From Halomonas ventosae (GTDB lineage: Bacteria > Pseudomonadota > Gammaproteobacteria > Pseudomonadales > Halomonadaceae): DNA of 64,000 bases. The position numbers and the translations under genes were made by a program. The DNA is taken from NCBI RefSeq assembly GCF_004361885.1, contig NZ_SNWH01000012.1:1-64000 (forward strand), in the 5' to 3' direction. The notes under the pieces were generated by a model that did no database searches, had not been told where the DNA came from, and saw only the letters and a list, made by a program, of their open reading frames with translations. The number at the start of each line of letters is the position of its first letter. Position 1 is the stretch's first letter. This document shows, piece after piece, positions 1 to 12,086 of this stretch.

Positions 1-114
1 TCGGCTAGCACTTCCCCTTGCCGGGCGTGCAGGGGACTTTCACCCCCAAGTCATTCCAAGGCACCACCCTTGGAAACAGCGCCAGTCAGGCGCTGCGCGC
101 CATGCCTGGCGCAC
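1..114 (-). mobile_element. Group II intron, bacterial class C, 5' end (partial)
   Basis: Read on the minus strand from position 114 downwards, the sequence begins GTGCGCC, matching the 5' consensus GUGYG of group II introns. It continues with AGGCATGGCGC, two small hairpins, the block GGGGGTGAAAGTCCCC and then GGGGAAGTGCTAGCC. The same order of blocks (GUGUGCCCGGCAUGG, GGGUGAGAGUCCC, GAAGUAACAGUUAGCC) is what I remember for domain I of the Oceanobacillus iheyensis IIC intron. The intron starts nine bases after the stem of the rpmE terminator and on the same strand, which is the known target preference of class C introns. The rest, including any reverse transcriptase ORF, lies outside the window, so intactness cannot be judged. 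Confidence 0.8.
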
Positions 115-118
115 AGAC

Positions 119-147
119 AAAAAGAAACCCGCCACGCGGGGCGGGTT
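119..147 (-). terminator. Intrinsic terminator of rpmE and target of the group II intron
   Basis: On the minus strand an 8-bp stem (AACCCGCC with GGCGGGTT, positions 147-140 and 133-126) with a 6-base loop is followed by TCTTTTTG. It lies 28 bases beyond the rpmE stop. The T-tract leads directly into the intron boundary at 114/115. Confidence 0.9.
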
Positions 148-174
148 CCTTTAGGGTGCGTCGTGCCGGACGGC

Positions 175-387
175 TCAGCGCTTGATGGCGGCACCGAAAC
201 GCTTGTTGAAGCGCTCGACGCGCCCACCGGTGGTCGCCTGCTTCTGCTTGCCGGTGTAGAAGGGGTGGCACTGGGAGCAGACGTCCAGGGAGAAGTCATG
301 ATCGGCGGTGGTGCCGACCTCGAAAGTGGCGCCACAGGAGCAGGTCGCGTTGACCGTCTTGTAATCCGGATGGATACCTTGTTTCAT
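175..387 (-). CDS. rpmE: 50S ribosomal protein L31, zinc-binding type
   Basis: The product is a 70-residue protein of the large ribosomal subunit, where L31 helps bridge the two subunits. The start at 387 gives the N-terminus [10 protein letters not shown], typical of L31; the longer open frame upstream is not conserved-looking. Four cysteines are present (C-x-C near residues 16-18 and C-x-x-C near 37-40), the zinc-binding C+ form rather than the zinc-free paralogue. It is a single-gene transcript with a strong promoter at 518-546 and an intrinsic terminator immediately downstream. Confidence 0.96.
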   Translation of the reverse strand: MKQGIHPDYKTVNATCSCGATFEVGTTADHDFSLDVCSQCHPFYTGKQKQATTGGRVERFNKRFGAAIKR

Positions 388-517
388 CTTGAGCCTCATG
401 AAGCTGTATGCCGCCACCTGATCTTCTGCCAGGCACCGCATACGGGTTGTCTGTCGATGCGAACCGGTTGCCGCCACGCCCTCTTTATCAGGAACAGGTT
501 ATCCGCAGCGGCGCAGC

Positions 518-546
518 ATTATAGCAGAGCCGACGCCGGAGGCCAA
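518..546 (-). promoter_or_regulatory. Sigma-70-type promoter of rpmE
   Basis: On the minus strand TTGGCC (546-541) and a perfect TATAAT (523-518) are separated by 17 bases. The -35 box abuts the proposed TTG start codon of the divergent priA at 547, so the rpmE promoter overlaps the priA ribosome-binding region. Confidence 0.75.
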
Positions 547-2787
<2,241 letters not shown>

Positions 2788-2796
2788 CCACACACC

Positions 2797-2825
2797 TTTA
2801 AAGCCCGACACCGATTGCCGATAAT
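2797..2825 (+). promoter_or_regulatory. Probable sigma-70 promoter of argS
   Basis: TTTAAA (2797-2802) and GATAAT (2820-2825) are separated by 17 bases in the short gap after priA, about 60 bases before the argS start. Confidence 0.5.
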
Positions 2826-2888
2826 GGCGCCCCTACTCGCCCGGCGGTCGCTCCGTACCGCCCACGCCACAGGACACCGGACACTTCC

Positions 2889-4574
2889 ATGAAAGAGACC
2901 ATCATCGCGCTGCTCGAGGGCGCCCTGGACAACCTTCGGCAGCAGGGCGTGCTGCCCGCCGATATTACGCCGACCATCAAGGTCGACCCGACCCGCGATA
3001 AGGCCCACGGCGACTATGCTTCCAACCTGGCGCTGATGTTGGCCAAGCCGGCCGGCCGGCCGCCCCGCGAGCTGGCCGAGTTACTGGTCGCGGCGCTGCC
3101 GGCAAGCGATGCGGTGCAAAAAGTGGAGATCGCCGGTCCCGGTTTCGTCAACTTCTTCGCCGCCATCGACGCCGCCGCCCAAGTGGTACGTCAGGTGCTC
3201 GAGGCCGGGGAGGCCTACGGCCGCAACCTCACCGGCCTGGGTCGCCAGGTGCAGGTGGAGTTCGTCTCCGCCAATCCCACCGGGCCGCTGCACGTCGGCC
3301 ATGGCCGCGGCGCAGCGATCGGCGACTGCATCAGCCGTCTGCTCGAAGCCACCGGCCACAAGGTAACCCGCGAGTTCTACTACAACGATGCCGGCGCCCA
3401 GATCACCAATCTGGCGCGCTCGGTTCAAGCGCGGGCCCAGGGCATCGATCCCGGCGACCCAGGCTGGCCAGAGGACGGCTACCGCGGCGGCTACATCATC
3501 GACGTGGCCAATGCCTACCTGGCCGGTGAGACCGTGGATGCCGACGACCGTCACGTCACGGCGGCAGCCGACCCGCACGACCTCCACGCTATCCAGGACT
3601 TCGCCGTGGCCTACCTGCGCCGTGAACAGGACTTTGACCTCAAGGCCTTCGGCGTTGAATTTGATGTCTACTTCCTGGAGTCTTCGCTCTATGAGCAGGG
3701 CAAGGTCGAGGCCACGGTCCAGCAACTCATCGAGAAGGGCCATACCTTTGAACAGGATGGCGCCCTGTGGCTGCGCACCACCGACTTCGGCGACGACAAG
3801 GATCGGGTGATGCGCAAGTCCGACGGCCACTACACCTACTTCCTGCCTGACGTCGCCTATCACCTGGACAAGTGGCAGCGCGGCTTCGAGACGGTGATCA
3901 ACGAGCAGGGCGCCGACCACCACTCCACCGTGACCCGGGTGCGTGCCGGGTTGCAGGCGCTCGAGGTCGGCATTCCCCGCGACTGGCCTGAATACGTGTT
4001 GCACCAGATGGTGATGGTCACCCGCTCCGGGGTCGAGGTGAAGCTCTCCAAGCGCGCCGGCAGCTACGTCACGGTGCGCGACCTAATCGACGAGGTCGGC
4101 CGCGATGCCACCCGTTTCTTCCTGGCCGCCCGCCGGGCGGATTCCCAGCTCACCTTCGATATCGACCTGGCGCGCTCCCAGTCCAACGACAACCCCGTCT
4201 ACTACGTGCAGTACGCCCACGCCCGGGTGTGCAGCATGCTGCGCAAGGCTGAGGCCGAAAAGATACCCTTCGACCACCGCCTGGCCATGGCAAGCCTGGC
4301 GCTACTCGAGGCCAGTCAGGAGAAAACGCTGCTCAATCGCCTGGCGCGTTATCCCGAGGTAGTGCAGCACGCCGCCGCCGTCCGCGAACCTCAGCAGATC
4401 GCCCAGTACCTGCTCGAGCTCGCCGCCGACTTCCACACCTGCTACAACGCGGTGAAGGTGATGGTCGATGATGACGCCCTGCGCAACGCCCGGTTGGCGC
4501 TGGGCCTGGCCACGCGCCAGGTGCTGCGCAATGGCCTGGACCTGATGGGTGTCGGTGCGCCGGAGGAGATGTAA
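2889..4574 (+). CDS. argS: Arginyl-tRNA synthetase
   Basis: This class I aminoacyl-tRNA synthetase charges tRNA-Arg with arginine in the cytoplasm. The 561-residue product has the HIGH-type motif as HVGHG (about 135-139) inside the family block [18 protein letters not shown], and the second signature as KLSKR (about 384-388) rather than a canonical KMSKS. Many ArgS proteins have a degenerate second signature. The C-terminal DALR anticodon-binding domain ends in [10 protein letters not shown]. The next gene starts three bases after its stop, so the two are very likely one transcript. Confidence 0.97.
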   Translation: MKETIIALLEGALDNLRQQGVLPADITPTIKVDPTRDKAHGDYASNLALMLAKPAGRPPRELAELLVAALPASDAVQKVEIAGPGFVNFFAAIDAAAQVVRQVLEAGEAYGRNLTGLGRQVQVEFVSANPTGPLHVGHGRGAAIGDCISRLLEATGHKVTREFYYNDAGAQITNLARSVQARAQGIDPGDPGWPEDGYRGGYIIDVANAYLAGETVDADDRHVTAAADPHDLHAIQDFAVAYLRREQDFDLKAFGVEFDVYFLESSLYEQGKVEATVQQLIEKGHTFEQDGALWLRTTDFGDDKDRVMRKSDGHYTYFLPDVAYHLDKWQRGFETVINEQGADHHSTVTRVRAGLQALEVGIPRDWPEYVLHQMVMVTRSGVEVKLSKRAGSYVTVRDLIDEVGRDATRFFLAARRADSQLTFDIDLARSQSNDNPVYYVQYAHARVCSMLRKAEAEKIPFDHRLAMASLALLEASQEKTLLNRLARYPEVVQHAAAVREPQQIAQYLLELAADFHTCYNAVKVMVDDDALRNARLALGLATRQVLRNGLDLMGVGAPEEM

Positions 4575-4577
4575 GCC

Positions 4578-5306
4578 ATGACCACCCGCAAGCAGCCAGC
4601 GAAGAAGCGCGGCGCCACCAGCAGCCCGCGGCGCACCGCACCCTCCCCGCGTCGCGCTATCCCGGGCTGGCTGTGGGGCCTGACCGGCCTGGTGGCCGGC
4701 TTCCTGCTGGCCCAGTACCAGCAGGGTATCGCCCCCTGGCAGCAGAGCAGCGACTCGCCGCTGGCCACGGTGCTGACCAAACCCGAAAGTCCCCAGCCAG
4801 CCGGCGAAGGCGACTCGGTGGACGACGCCTCCGGTAACCCGCCAATGCCGACCTTCGAGTTCTACACCCTGTTACCCGAATCCGAGGTGATTGCCCCCGA
4901 GGGCCAGATGCCGGTGTCCACCACCTCCTCGCCCCGGCGTCCTGCGGCACCTGAGGCAGCGGCTGGCGACGACCCCATCGCCCGGGTGATCGCCGCCACC
5001 ATGAAGACCGATACTGCCGCAAAGGAGCAGCGCCCGGATACGCGCCAGTCGAACACGCCGCCGTCCGATGCCCGCTTCATGCTGCAGGCCGCGTCCTTCC
5101 GCGAGGCGGACGATGCCAGCAGGCTGGCCGGTCGGCTGCGCGACTTCGGTCTGCTGGCCAAGATCAGCAAGGTCAAGGCCGACGGCGGCGACACCTGGCA
5201 CCGGGTGCAGGTCGGCCCCTATAGCGACCGGCGCGAGCTCACCCGCGCAAAGGACCTGATGCTCACCCAGGGCATCGAGCCACTGCTGATCCAGCTGCAG
5301 AACTGA
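4578..5306 (+). CDS. SPOR-domain membrane protein, FtsN-like
   Basis: The 242-residue protein has a short basic cytoplasmic N-terminus, one transmembrane helix (about residues 28-45, [17 protein letters not shown]), a long Pro/Ser/Glu-rich periplasmic linker and a C-terminal SPOR domain (about 163-242, beginning FMLQAASF and containing WHRVQVGPY). SPOR domains bind peptidoglycan lacking stem peptides at the septum. A gene of this kind directly behind argS is the usual context of FtsN-like division proteins in Pseudomonas-type genomes. Whether it is the essential FtsN or another SPOR protein cannot be settled from sequence alone. Confidence 0.88.
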   Translation: MTTRKQPAKKRGATSSPRRTAPSPRRAIPGWLWGLTGLVAGFLLAQYQQGIAPWQQSSDSPLATVLTKPESPQPAGEGDSVDDASGNPPMPTFEFYTLLPESEVIAPEGQMPVSTTSSPRRPAAPEAAAGDDPIARVIAATMKTDTAAKEQRPDTRQSNTPPSDARFMLQAASFREADDASRLAGRLRDFGLLAKISKVKADGGDTWHRVQVGPYSDRRELTRAKDLMLTQGIEPLLIQLQN

Positions 5307-5448
5307 CTGGCCGGACGATGAGACACGACTGCGCTTGAATTCCTCGCCCCCCGCCCGCACGTCACTCCTTACGTTCATCCACGGCGCCCGGCCCTGCCCG
5401 CGGCGCCGCCAGTTATCGGGAGCCCCGCGCTCCCCCAAGGAGTCCCCC

Positions 5449-5967
5449 ATGACCACGATCGTTTCCGTGCGCCGCGGCGATGAGGTGGCGCTGGCCGGTG
5501 ACGGCCAGGTCTCGCTGGGCAACACCGTGATGAAGGGCAACGCCAGCAAGGTGCGACGCCTCTACCACAGCCAGGTTTTGGCCGGCTTCGCCGGCGGTAC
5601 CGCCGATGCCTTCACCCTCTTCGAGCGCTTCGAGGCGCAGCTGGAAAAGTACCAGGGCAACCTGGTCAAGGCCGCCGTGGAGCTGGCCAAGGACTGGCGT
5701 ACCGACCGCGCCCTGCGCCGCCTAGAGGCGCTACTCGCCGTGGCCAACAAGGATGCCTCGCTGATCATCACCGGCAACGGCGACGTGGTGGAGCCCGAAC
5801 GCGGCATCATCGCCATCGGCTCCGGCGGGAACTTCGCCCTGTCCGCCGCCCGCGCCCTGCTCGAGAATACCGACCTCGGGGCCCGCGAGATCACCGAGAA
5901 ATCGCTGTCCATCGCCGCTGATATCTGCGTGTTCACCAACCATAACGTCACCCTGGAAGAGCTCTGA
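5449..5967 (+). CDS. hslV: ATP-dependent protease subunit HslV
   Basis: HslV is the threonine peptidase of the HslVU (ClpQY) proteasome-like complex. The start at 5449, preceded by AAGGAG, gives MTTIVSVRR; after removal of Met the N-terminal Thr is the catalytic nucleophile. The 172-residue length is normal. The family block [16 protein letters not shown] follows. The gene sits two bases upstream of hslU, and the order hslV-hslU is the standard operon. The 142-base leader after the SPOR gene shows no obvious terminator. Confidence 0.97.
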   Translation: MTTIVSVRRGDEVALAGDGQVSLGNTVMKGNASKVRRLYHSQVLAGFAGGTADAFTLFERFEAQLEKYQGNLVKAAVELAKDWRTDRALRRLEALLAVANKDASLIITGNGDVVEPERGIIAIGSGGNFALSAARALLENTDLGAREITEKSLSIAADICVFTNHNVTLEEL

Positions 5968-5969
5968 CC

Positions 5970-7292
5970 ATGACCCGGATGACCCCCCGCGAGATCGTCC
6001 ACGCCCTGGACCAGTACATCGTCGGCCAGCAGGATGCCAAGCGCGCCGTGGCCATTGCCCTGCGTAACCGCTGGCGGCGCATGCAGCTCGACGGCGAGCT
6101 GCGCCAGGAAGTGACCCCCAAGAACATTCTGATGATCGGCCCCACCGGCGTGGGCAAGACCGAGATCGCTCGCCGCCTGGCCAAGCTCGCCGGTGCCCCC
6201 TTCATCAAGGTTGAGGCCACCAAGTTCACCGAGGTGGGCTACGTGGGCCGCGACGTCGAGTCGATCATCCGTGACCTGACCGAGGCCGCCATCAAGCTGG
6301 TGCGCGAGCAGGCCAAGGCCGAGGTGGGCCATCGTGCCGAGGATGCCGCAGAGGAGCGCATCCTCGATGCCCTGCTACCGCCGCCTCGGGGCCAGGAGGA
6401 TGCCCCGCGCCAGGATAGCTCGACCCGCCAGATATTTCGCAAGAAGCTGCGTGAGGGACAGCTCGACGACAAGCAGATCGACATCGAGGTCACCCCCCAG
6501 GGCGCCGGCGTTGACATCATGACCCCGCCGGGCATGGAGGAAATGACCAGCCAGCTGCAGAACCTGTTCGCCGGCATGGGCAAGCAGAAGAGCGAAATCC
6601 GCCGGGTGGCAGTGAAGGACGCCTTCAGCCTGCTGCGCGACGAGGAGGCCGGCAAGCTGGTCAACGAGGACGATATCAAGAGCCGCGCTGTCGAGGCGGT
6701 GGAACAGAACGGCATCGTCTTCCTCGACGAGATCGACAAGGTCTGCAAGGGCAGTGGCCAGTCCAGCGGTGGAGAGGTCTCCCGCGAGGGGGTGCAGCGC
6801 GACCTGCTGCCGCTGATCGAGGGCTCCACGGTCTCCACCAAGTACGGCATGGTCAAGACTGACCACATCCTGTTCATCGCCTCCGGCGCCTTCCACCTCT
6901 CGCGTCCGTCGGACCTGATCCCCGAGCTGCAGGGTCGACTGCCGATCCGCGTTGAGCTCAACGCCCTGACGCCGGAGGACTTCAAGCGCATCCTCACCGA
7001 ACCCTCTGCCGCGCTGACCAAGCAGTATCAGGCGCTGCTGGCCACCGAGGGGCTCGAGGTGGCCTTCACCGAGGAGGGCATCGCGCGCATCGCCGAGATT
7101 GCCTGGAAAGTCAACGAAGGCACCGAGAACATCGGCGCCCGGCGCCTGCACACGGTGATGGAGCGCCTGCTCGAGGAGGCCTCCTACCTGGGCGGCGACT
7201 TCGACAGCCCGCTGTCGATCGATGCCGCCTACGTCGACTCCCAGCTCGGCGAGCTGGCGATGGACGAAGACCTCTCGCGGTATATCTTGTAA
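5970..7292 (+). CDS. hslU: ATPase subunit HslU of the HslVU protease
   Basis: HslU is the AAA+ unfoldase that feeds substrates to HslV. The 440-residue product begins [10 protein letters not shown] and has Walker [10 protein letters not shown] (about 57-65), the block [10 protein letters not shown], Walker B VFLDEID (about 250-256), an intermediate domain of about 120 residues between them, and the usual C-terminal tail ending EDLSRYIL that docks into HslV. It is transcribed with hslV; a long imperfect hairpin follows the stop. Confidence 0.98.
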   Translation: MTRMTPREIVHALDQYIVGQQDAKRAVAIALRNRWRRMQLDGELRQEVTPKNILMIGPTGVGKTEIARRLAKLAGAPFIKVEATKFTEVGYVGRDVESIIRDLTEAAIKLVREQAKAEVGHRAEDAAEERILDALLPPPRGQEDAPRQDSSTRQIFRKKLREGQLDDKQIDIEVTPQGAGVDIMTPPGMEEMTSQLQNLFAGMGKQKSEIRRVAVKDAFSLLRDEEAGKLVNEDDIKSRAVEAVEQNGIVFLDEIDKVCKGSGQSSGGEVSREGVQRDLLPLIEGSTVSTKYGMVKTDHILFIASGAFHLSRPSDLIPELQGRLPIRVELNALTPEDFKRILTEPSAALTKQYQALLATEGLEVAFTEEGIARIAEIAWKVNEGTENIGARRLHTVMERLLEEASYLGGDFDSPLSIDAAYVDSQLGELAMDEDLSRYIL

Positions 7293-7339
7293 GGCGCGGC
7301 TGCGCCGCTGCAAGGAAGAAGAGCGGCGCTTCGCGCCTT
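7291..7339 (+). terminator. Long imperfect hairpin after hslU, likely terminator
   Basis: An arm beginning AAGGCGCGGCTGCGCC (7291-7309) pairs with GGCGCTTCGCGCCTT (ending 7339), giving an imperfect stem of about 18 bp. It is followed by GAAAAGG rather than a run of T, so termination strength is uncertain. Confidence 0.45.
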
Positions 7340-7416
7340 GAAAAGGGAAGACATGAGCACAGCCCTGCTTGCCTGACTTTTTCTCTCTTCCGACTTACCT
7401 CTTACCGGAGGTGCTT

Positions 7417-7800
7417 ATGACAGCCCCTATCCCCACCAATGTGCATTACCATCGCAAGGAGCGTGAGCTTGAGCTCGTCTACGAGGGCGGCGAGAGCTAC
7501 CGGCTGTCGGTGGAGTACCTGCGGGTCTTCTCGCCCTCCGCCGAGGTGCGCGGCCATGGCCCCGATACCGCCACCCTGCAGGTGGGCAAGAAGCACGTGG
7601 GCCTGAAGGACATCACCCAGGCCGGCCGCTACGCGCTGAAGCTGCACTTCGACGACGGCCACGACAGCGGGCTCTTCAGCTGGGACTACCTCTATGACCT
7701 GATTTGGCGTCGCGAGGCCAACTGGGCCGACTATCTGCGCCGCCTGGAAGAGGCCGGCGCCTCCCGGGAGCCCCTGGGCATCGAGATCAAGCAGCTGTAG
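7417..7800 (+). CDS. DUF971 family protein
   Basis: This 127-residue protein belongs to DUF971, the domain that also forms the N-terminal part of gamma-butyrobetaine hydroxylases, where it holds a metal. It shows the family pattern [18 protein letters not shown] followed by [10 protein letters not shown] and the block [29 protein letters not shown]. The ATG at 7417 is preceded by CCGGAGG. Stand-alone copies are commonly found next to hslVU and ubiE in gammaproteobacteria, as here. The biochemical role is unknown; links to iron-sulfur proteins have been suggested for related domains. Confidence 0.9.
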   Translation: MTAPIPTNVHYHRKERELELVYEGGESYRLSVEYLRVFSPSAEVRGHGPDTATLQVGKKHVGLKDITQAGRYALKLHFDDGHDSGLFSWDYLYDLIWRREANWADYLRRLEEAGASREPLGIEIKQL

Positions 7801-7810
7801 GGGTGGCGTC

Positions 7811-7840
7811 AAGACAATCGCCGCCGGGGAAGGCTACAAT
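7811..7840 (+). promoter_or_regulatory. Possible promoter of the ubiE operon
   Basis: AAGACA (7811-7816) and TACAAT (7835-7840) are separated by 18 bases, about 60 bases upstream of ubiE. Confidence 0.4.
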
Positions 7841-7900
7841 GGCGCCCATCGCGAGGCCGCCAGGCCTCCCCTCATCACAGCGATTCGGGAGCCCCACGGC

Positions 7901-8656
7901 ATGAGCGCCAGTGACAAGCACACCACACACTTCGGCTACCAGGAAGTCCCAGTCGAGGAGAAGGCCTCGCGCGTGGCCCATGTCTTCCACTCGGTGGCGG
8001 CCCGCTATGACATCATGAACGACCTGATGTCGATGGGCATCCATCGCCTCTGGAAGCGGCTGACCATCGAGCGCGCCGGGGTGCGCCCCGGCCACAGCGT
8101 GCTCGACATCGCCGGCGGTACCGGGGATCTCACGGCCAAGTTCTCGCGCATGGTGGGCCCCCGCGGACGGGTGGTGCTGGCCGACATCAACGCATCCATG
8201 CTGCGGGTCGGCCGCGACAAGCTGCTCGACAGCGGCGTCGGCGGCAACGTCGAGTACGTCCAGGCCAACGCCGAGTGCCTGCCCTTCCCCGACAACACCT
8301 TCGACTGCATCACCATTGCCTTCGGACTGCGCAACGTCACCGACAAGGACGCCGCCCTGCGCTCCATGACCCGGGTGCTCAAGCCCGGTGGCCGGCTGCT
8401 GGTGCTGGAATTCTCCAAGCCGGGCAATCCGCTGCTCTCCAGGGCCTACGACGAGTACTCCTTCCGCCTGCTGCCGAAGATCGGCGAACGGGTGGCAGGC
8501 GACGCCGACAGCTACCGCTACCTGGCCGAGTCGATCCGCATGCATCCCGACCAGCAGACCCTCAAGGCGATGATGGAAGCCGCCGGGCTGGAGCGGGTCG
8601 AGTATACCAATCTCACCGGGGGCATCGTCGCCCTGCATCGCGGCATCAAATTATAA
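7901..8656 (+). CDS. ubiE: Ubiquinone/menaquinone C-methyltransferase UbiE
   Basis: UbiE methylates the demethylated benzoquinol (and menaquinol) ring with S-adenosylmethionine. The 251-residue protein has the SAM-binding motif [12 protein letters not shown] (about 67-77), the Ubie signature around [18 protein letters not shown], and [17 protein letters not shown]. It heads the ubiE-ubiJ-ubiB set; its stop codon overlaps the ubiJ start by one base, implying translational coupling. Confidence 0.97.
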   Translation: MSASDKHTTHFGYQEVPVEEKASRVAHVFHSVAARYDIMNDLMSMGIHRLWKRLTIERAGVRPGHSVLDIAGGTGDLTAKFSRMVGPRGRVVLADINASMLRVGRDKLLDSGVGGNVEYVQANAECLPFPDNTFDCITIAFGLRNVTDKDAALRSMTRVLKPGGRLLVLEFSKPGNPLLSRAYDEYSFRLLPKIGERVAGDADSYRYLAESIRMHPDQQTLKAMMEAAGLERVEYTNLTGGIVALHRGIKL

Positions 8657-9297
8657 TGTTATTGCTAACCGCCCTGGAACGCACCCTGAACGCCCTGCTC
8701 GCCCGCGACCCAGCGGCCCCGTCGCGTCTGGCGCAGCTGGACGGTCAGCGCCTGCTGCTGCGCCTGGAGCATCCCGCCCTGGCGCTGGCCATCCACTTCC
8801 ACCCGACCGGCCTCGACCTGCTGCGCCCCGACGACACTGCCGAGGAGAGCTTCGACGAGGCGGCCTTCGACGCGGTGGTCGAGCTGGATGCCGAGACCCT
8901 CGGTGAACTGCTCGGCGGGGCGTCGGTGGAGCGCCTGATGTTCCAGGGCAAGCTCGCCGTTCGCGGGCGTTTGACCCTGCTGGAAGCAACCCGCGACCTG
9001 CTGCTCGACCTCGACCTGGACTGGGAGGCGGAACTCGCCCGCTGGCTCGGTGACATTGCGGCCCACAGCCTGGCCGAAGGACTGCGCAGCCTGGGGCGCT
9101 GGGGGCTGCGCACCCGCCAGGAGCTATGCGCCGACGTGGGGGAGTACGTCTTCGAGGAGGCACGCCTGCTGCCGGGGCGCCATCAGCTCGAGGCGATGCG
9201 CGATCACCTGACCGAAATGGAGATCGCCACCGACCGCCTCGAGGCACGCCTAGCGCGCCTGCGCCGCCGCCTGGCGGCGCCGGAGACGACCCCATGA
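8656..9297 (+). CDS. ubiJ: Ubiquinone biosynthesis accessory factor UbiJ (SCP2 domain)
   Basis: UbiJ is a lipid-binding scaffold of the soluble Ubi complex. The 213-residue product carries an SCP2-like sterol-carrier fold in its first about 110 residues ([15 protein letters not shown] and [10 protein letters not shown] are typical) and a helical C-terminus rich in Arg/Glu that can form a coiled coil. The ATG at 8656 shares one base with the ubiE stop, and its own stop overlaps the ubiB start by four bases. This order ubiE-ubiJ-ubiB is the conserved one. Confidence 0.92.
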   Translation: MLLLTALERTLNALLARDPAAPSRLAQLDGQRLLLRLEHPALALAIHFHPTGLDLLRPDDTAEESFDEAAFDAVVELDAETLGELLGGASVERLMFQGKLAVRGRLTLLEATRDLLLDLDLDWEAELARWLGDIAAHSLAEGLRSLGRWGLRTRQELCADVGEYVFEEARLLPGRHQLEAMRDHLTEMEIATDRLEARLARLRRRLAAPETTP

Positions 9298-10916
9298 TCC
9301 TGCGGCTCTCGCGCATCGCCTGGGTGATCACACGCTACCGCCTCGACACCCTGCTGCCGCTGACGCGACTGCCTTGGTGGCTGCGCGGGCTGTTCATGGT
9401 CTCGCCACTGCGAATGGTGCCCCTCGGCGACCGCTCCCGCGGCGAGCGTCTGCGCCTGGCCCTGGAGTCGCTGGGACCGATCTTTGTCAAGTTTGGCCAG
9501 ATGCTCTCGACCCGTCGTGACCTGTTGCCCAAGGATATCGCCGACGAGCTGCAGCGCCTCCAGGATCGCGTGCCGCCGTTCCCCGGTCGCCAGGCCATGG
9601 CCCTGGTCGAGGAGGCACTGGCGATGTCGCTGGAAGAAGCCTTTGCCAGTTTCGAGCCCGAGCCGCTGGCCTCGGCCTCCGTCGCCCAGGTGCATGCCGC
9701 CCGGCTGCACGGGGGCGAGGCTGTGGTGATCAAGATCATTCGCCCGGGAATCGAGCGCGTGATGCGCCAGGACATGGCGCTGATGTATCGCTTCGCCAGC
9801 GTACTAGCACGCATACCCGAGGCCCGCCGGCTGCGCCCGGTGGAGGTGGTGCGCGACTACGAGGCCACCCTGTTCGACGAGCTCGACCTCACCAAGGAGG
9901 CCGCCAACACTTCCCAGCTCAAGCGCAATTTCAAGGGCTCGCCGTTGCTCTACGTGCCAGCCATCCACTGGGAACTGACCCACCGCCGGGTGATGGTGCA
10001 GGAGCGCATTTACGGCGTGCCGGTGGCCGATACCGCAGCGCTGCTCGCCCAGGGCACTGACCTCAAGAAGCTGGCCGAACGCGGCGTGGAGATCTTCTTC
10101 ACCCAGGTGTTCCGCGACAACTTCTTCCATGCCGACATGCATCCGGGCAACATCTTCGTCTCTTTCGAGCATCCCCAGGACCCGCAGTACATCGCTATCG
10201 ACTGCGGCATCGTCGGCAGCCTGACCCGCGAGGACCAGGACTACCTGGCGCGCAACCTGCTGGCCTTCTTCCACCAGGATTACTACGAGGTGGCGGCGCT
10301 GCATATCGAGTCCGGCTGGGTGGGCGAGCAGACCCGCGCCAACGAGTTCGCCGCGGCGATCCGCACCGTGTGTGAGCCAATACTCGAGAAGCCGCTCAAG
10401 GACATCTCCTTCGGCCAAGTGCTGCTGGGCCTGTTCCAGACCGCTCGGCGCTTCAACATGGAAGTACAGCCTCAACTGGTGCTGCTGCAGAAGACGCTGC
10501 TCAACATCGAAGGACTGGGCCGCCAGCTCTATCCCGACCTTGACCTGTGGAGCACCGCCAAGCCCTACCTGGAGCGCTGGATGAAGGAGCGCGCCGGCGC
10601 CAGCGGCCTCTGGCAGTCGCTCAAGCGACAGGCCCCGGAACTCTCGCGCCAGCTGCCCGAGTTGCCGGTGCTCGCCTATCAGGTCCTCAGCCGTGCCGAG
10701 GGGGAACATCGTCAGCGCCGCCGCCAGGCCGAGGCCATGGGTGTCATCTCCCGGCAGCTGACTCAACGGGGTAAAAGCCAGCGGCGGCTACGCCTGGGTC
10801 TGCTTCTACTGGCCGTCGCGCTGGCCTGGCAGCCGCTGGGTGAGTGGGCCGCAGGCCAGCCCTGGCCAACCCTGGCCGCTGTTGCCCTCGGCGTACTGCT
10901 ACTGGCCTGGCAGTGA
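9294..10916 (+). CDS. ubiB: Ubiquinone biosynthesis regulatory ATPase UbiB
   Basis: UbiB is an atypical kinase-like (ABC1/ADCK) ATPase needed for ubiquinone production, anchored in the inner membrane. The 540-residue product has the family KxGQ motif as KFGQ (about 66-69), the alanine-rich loop in [11 protein letters not shown] in place of a glycine-rich loop, and the HADMHPGN catalytic-like loop. Two predicted transmembrane helices lie at the C-terminus (about 505-540). The start overlaps the end of ubiJ by four bases (ATGA). Confidence 0.96.
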   Translation: MILRLSRIAWVITRYRLDTLLPLTRLPWWLRGLFMVSPLRMVPLGDRSRGERLRLALESLGPIFVKFGQMLSTRRDLLPKDIADELQRLQDRVPPFPGRQAMALVEEALAMSLEEAFASFEPEPLASASVAQVHAARLHGGEAVVIKIIRPGIERVMRQDMALMYRFASVLARIPEARRLRPVEVVRDYEATLFDELDLTKEAANTSQLKRNFKGSPLLYVPAIHWELTHRRVMVQERIYGVPVADTAALLAQGTDLKKLAERGVEIFFTQVFRDNFFHADMHPGNIFVSFEHPQDPQYIAIDCGIVGSLTREDQDYLARNLLAFFHQDYYEVAALHIESGWVGEQTRANEFAAAIRTVCEPILEKPLKDISFGQVLLGLFQTARRFNMEVQPQLVLLQKTLLNIEGLGRQLYPDLDLWSTAKPYLERWMKERAGASGLWQSLKRQAPELSRQLPELPVLAYQVLSRAEGEHRQRRRQAEAMGVISRQLTQRGKSQRRLRLGLLLLAVALAWQPLGEWAAGQPWPTLAAVALGVLLLAWQ

Positions 10917-10958
10917 GGGCTGCGCCACTTTCCATCCACTGCAACGGAACCTTCACCC

Positions 10959-11294
10959 ATGAGCGATATCCTAGACCGTCTCCAGGTCGTGCTCGAACAA
11001 CGCCGCCTGGCACAGCCACAGGAGTCCTATGTAGCGGCCTTGCATCACCAGGGACTCAACAAGATACTGGAGAAAGTCGGCGAGGAAGCCACCGAGACCC
11101 TGCTGGCCGCCAAGGATGCCGAGCACGGCGATGCGTCGACACGCCAAGCGTTGATCGCCGAAACGGCCGACCTGTGGTTTCATAGCCTGGTCATGCTCTC
11201 GCACCTGGGCCTCGACCATCACCTGGTCCTAGATGAGCTGGCCCGCCGCTTCGGTGTCTCTGGACACGATGAGAAAGCTGCGCGGCAATCCTAG
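10959..11294 (+). CDS. hisE: Phosphoribosyl-ATP pyrophosphatase
   Basis: HisE hydrolyses phosphoribosyl-ATP to phosphoribosyl-AMP, the second step of histidine synthesis. The 111-residue protein is a MazG-type all-alpha pyrophosphatase with the metal-binding pattern [14 protein letters not shown] followed by [13 protein letters not shown]. In Pseudomonas-type genomes the order is ubiB-hisI-hisE-tatA; here only 42 bases separate ubiB and hisE and there is no hisI. The cyclohydrolase must therefore be encoded elsewhere. Confidence 0.95.
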   Translation: MSDILDRLQVVLEQRRLAQPQESYVAALHHQGLNKILEKVGEEATETLLAAKDAEHGDASTRQALIAETADLWFHSLVMLSHLGLDHHLVLDELARRFGVSGHDEKAARQS

Positions 11295-11351
11295 CGTCAA
11301 CTGGCCCTGCCGGGGGTGCCCCCCCCGGAGCCCCAACCTGAGGAAGCAACT

Positions 11352-11630
11352 ATGTTAGGTGGTATCAGTATCTGGCAGCTGCTGATCGTTCTCGGCATCA
11401 TTATCCTGATCTTCGGCACCAAGAAGCTGCGCAACGTCGGCGGCGACCTGGGCGGCGCCGTGAAGGGCTTCAAGAAGGCCATGCACGAGGAGGAGAAGGA
11501 AAAGGACGAGGCCGAGCAGGCGGATGATCCCCAGGCCCGCGTCAGCCATGAAGAAGGGCTCAACACCTACGACGTCAAGGCCGAGCAGAAGGCCCACGAC
11601 CAACAAGAGCACCAGGAAGAGCGCAAGTAA
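11352..11630 (+). CDS. tatA: Twin-arginine translocase subunit TatA
   Basis: TatA oligomerises to form the passage for folded proteins. The 92-residue product has one N-terminal membrane helix (about residues 5-21, [17 protein letters not shown]), the FGTKKL hinge, an amphipathic helix ([16 protein letters not shown]) and a charged Glu/Lys/Gln tail. The ATG at 11352 is preceded by GAGGAAGC. It is followed six bases later by tatB. Confidence 0.96.
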   Translation: MLGGISIWQLLIVLGIIILIFGTKKLRNVGGDLGGAVKGFKKAMHEEEKEKDEAEQADDPQARVSHEEGLNTYDVKAEQKAHDQQEHQEERK

Positions 11631-11636
11631 CCCGCC

Positions 11637-12086
11637 ATGTTCGATATGGGCTTTCTCGAACTGATGCTGATCGGTGTGGTGGGCCTTCTGGTGCTGGGTC
11701 CCGAGCGCCTGCCCAAGGCGGCGCGTACCCTGGGGCTGTGGATCGGCAAGATCAAGCGCAGCGTTTCGGGCATGCAGCGCGAGATCAGTGCTCAGCTCGA
11801 GGCGGAGGAGCTGCGCCAGAAACTCAACGAGCAGCAGAAGAAACTCGATGAGGGCGTCAAGCAGGTCAAGCGCGGCGTGGAGAGCATTGCCGAGGAGGAT
11901 GCCGGCGAGCGCCCGTCAGCCTCGGTGGCTAACGATGCCAATAAAGCCTCGACGGCCGCCCCCGCCGAGAAGCAGCTCGACGATGCCCTGAGCCGGGCTC
12001 GCACGGGCAGCGAGGACGATGCCCAGCGCCCCGCCGATGCCTCCACCGCCGACAAGGATTCTGCCCCCGATGAGCAACACCGGTGA
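11637..12086 (+). CDS. tatB: Sec-independent translocase subunit TatB
   Basis: TatB, with TatC, forms the receptor for twin-arginine signal peptides. The 149-residue product starts MFDMGFLELMLIGVVGLLVLGPERLP: one membrane helix with the GPERLP hinge that distinguishes TatB from TatA, then a long amphipathic/coiled helix and an Ala/Asp-rich tail. The last 17 bases overlap the start of tatC. Confidence 0.95.
   Translation: MFDMGFLELMLIGVVGLLVLGPERLPKAARTLGLWIGKIKRSVSGMQREISAQLEAEELRQKLNEQQKKLDEGVKQVKRGVESIAEEDAGERPSASVANDANKASTAAPAEKQLDDALSRARTGSEDDAQRPADASTADKDSAPDEQHR

Noticed and set aside
1-114. Reading the window start as an integron attC site or an IS end
   Set aside because: The hairpins could suggest attC, but there is no attC core site pattern. 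The order of the GTGCG end, the GGTGAAAGTCC block and GAAGTGCTAGCC fits a group II intron much better, as does the position after a terminator.
70-546. N-terminal extension of PriA in the same open frame
   Set aside because: The extension is antisense to rpmE and its terminator and gives a protein about 160 residues too long.
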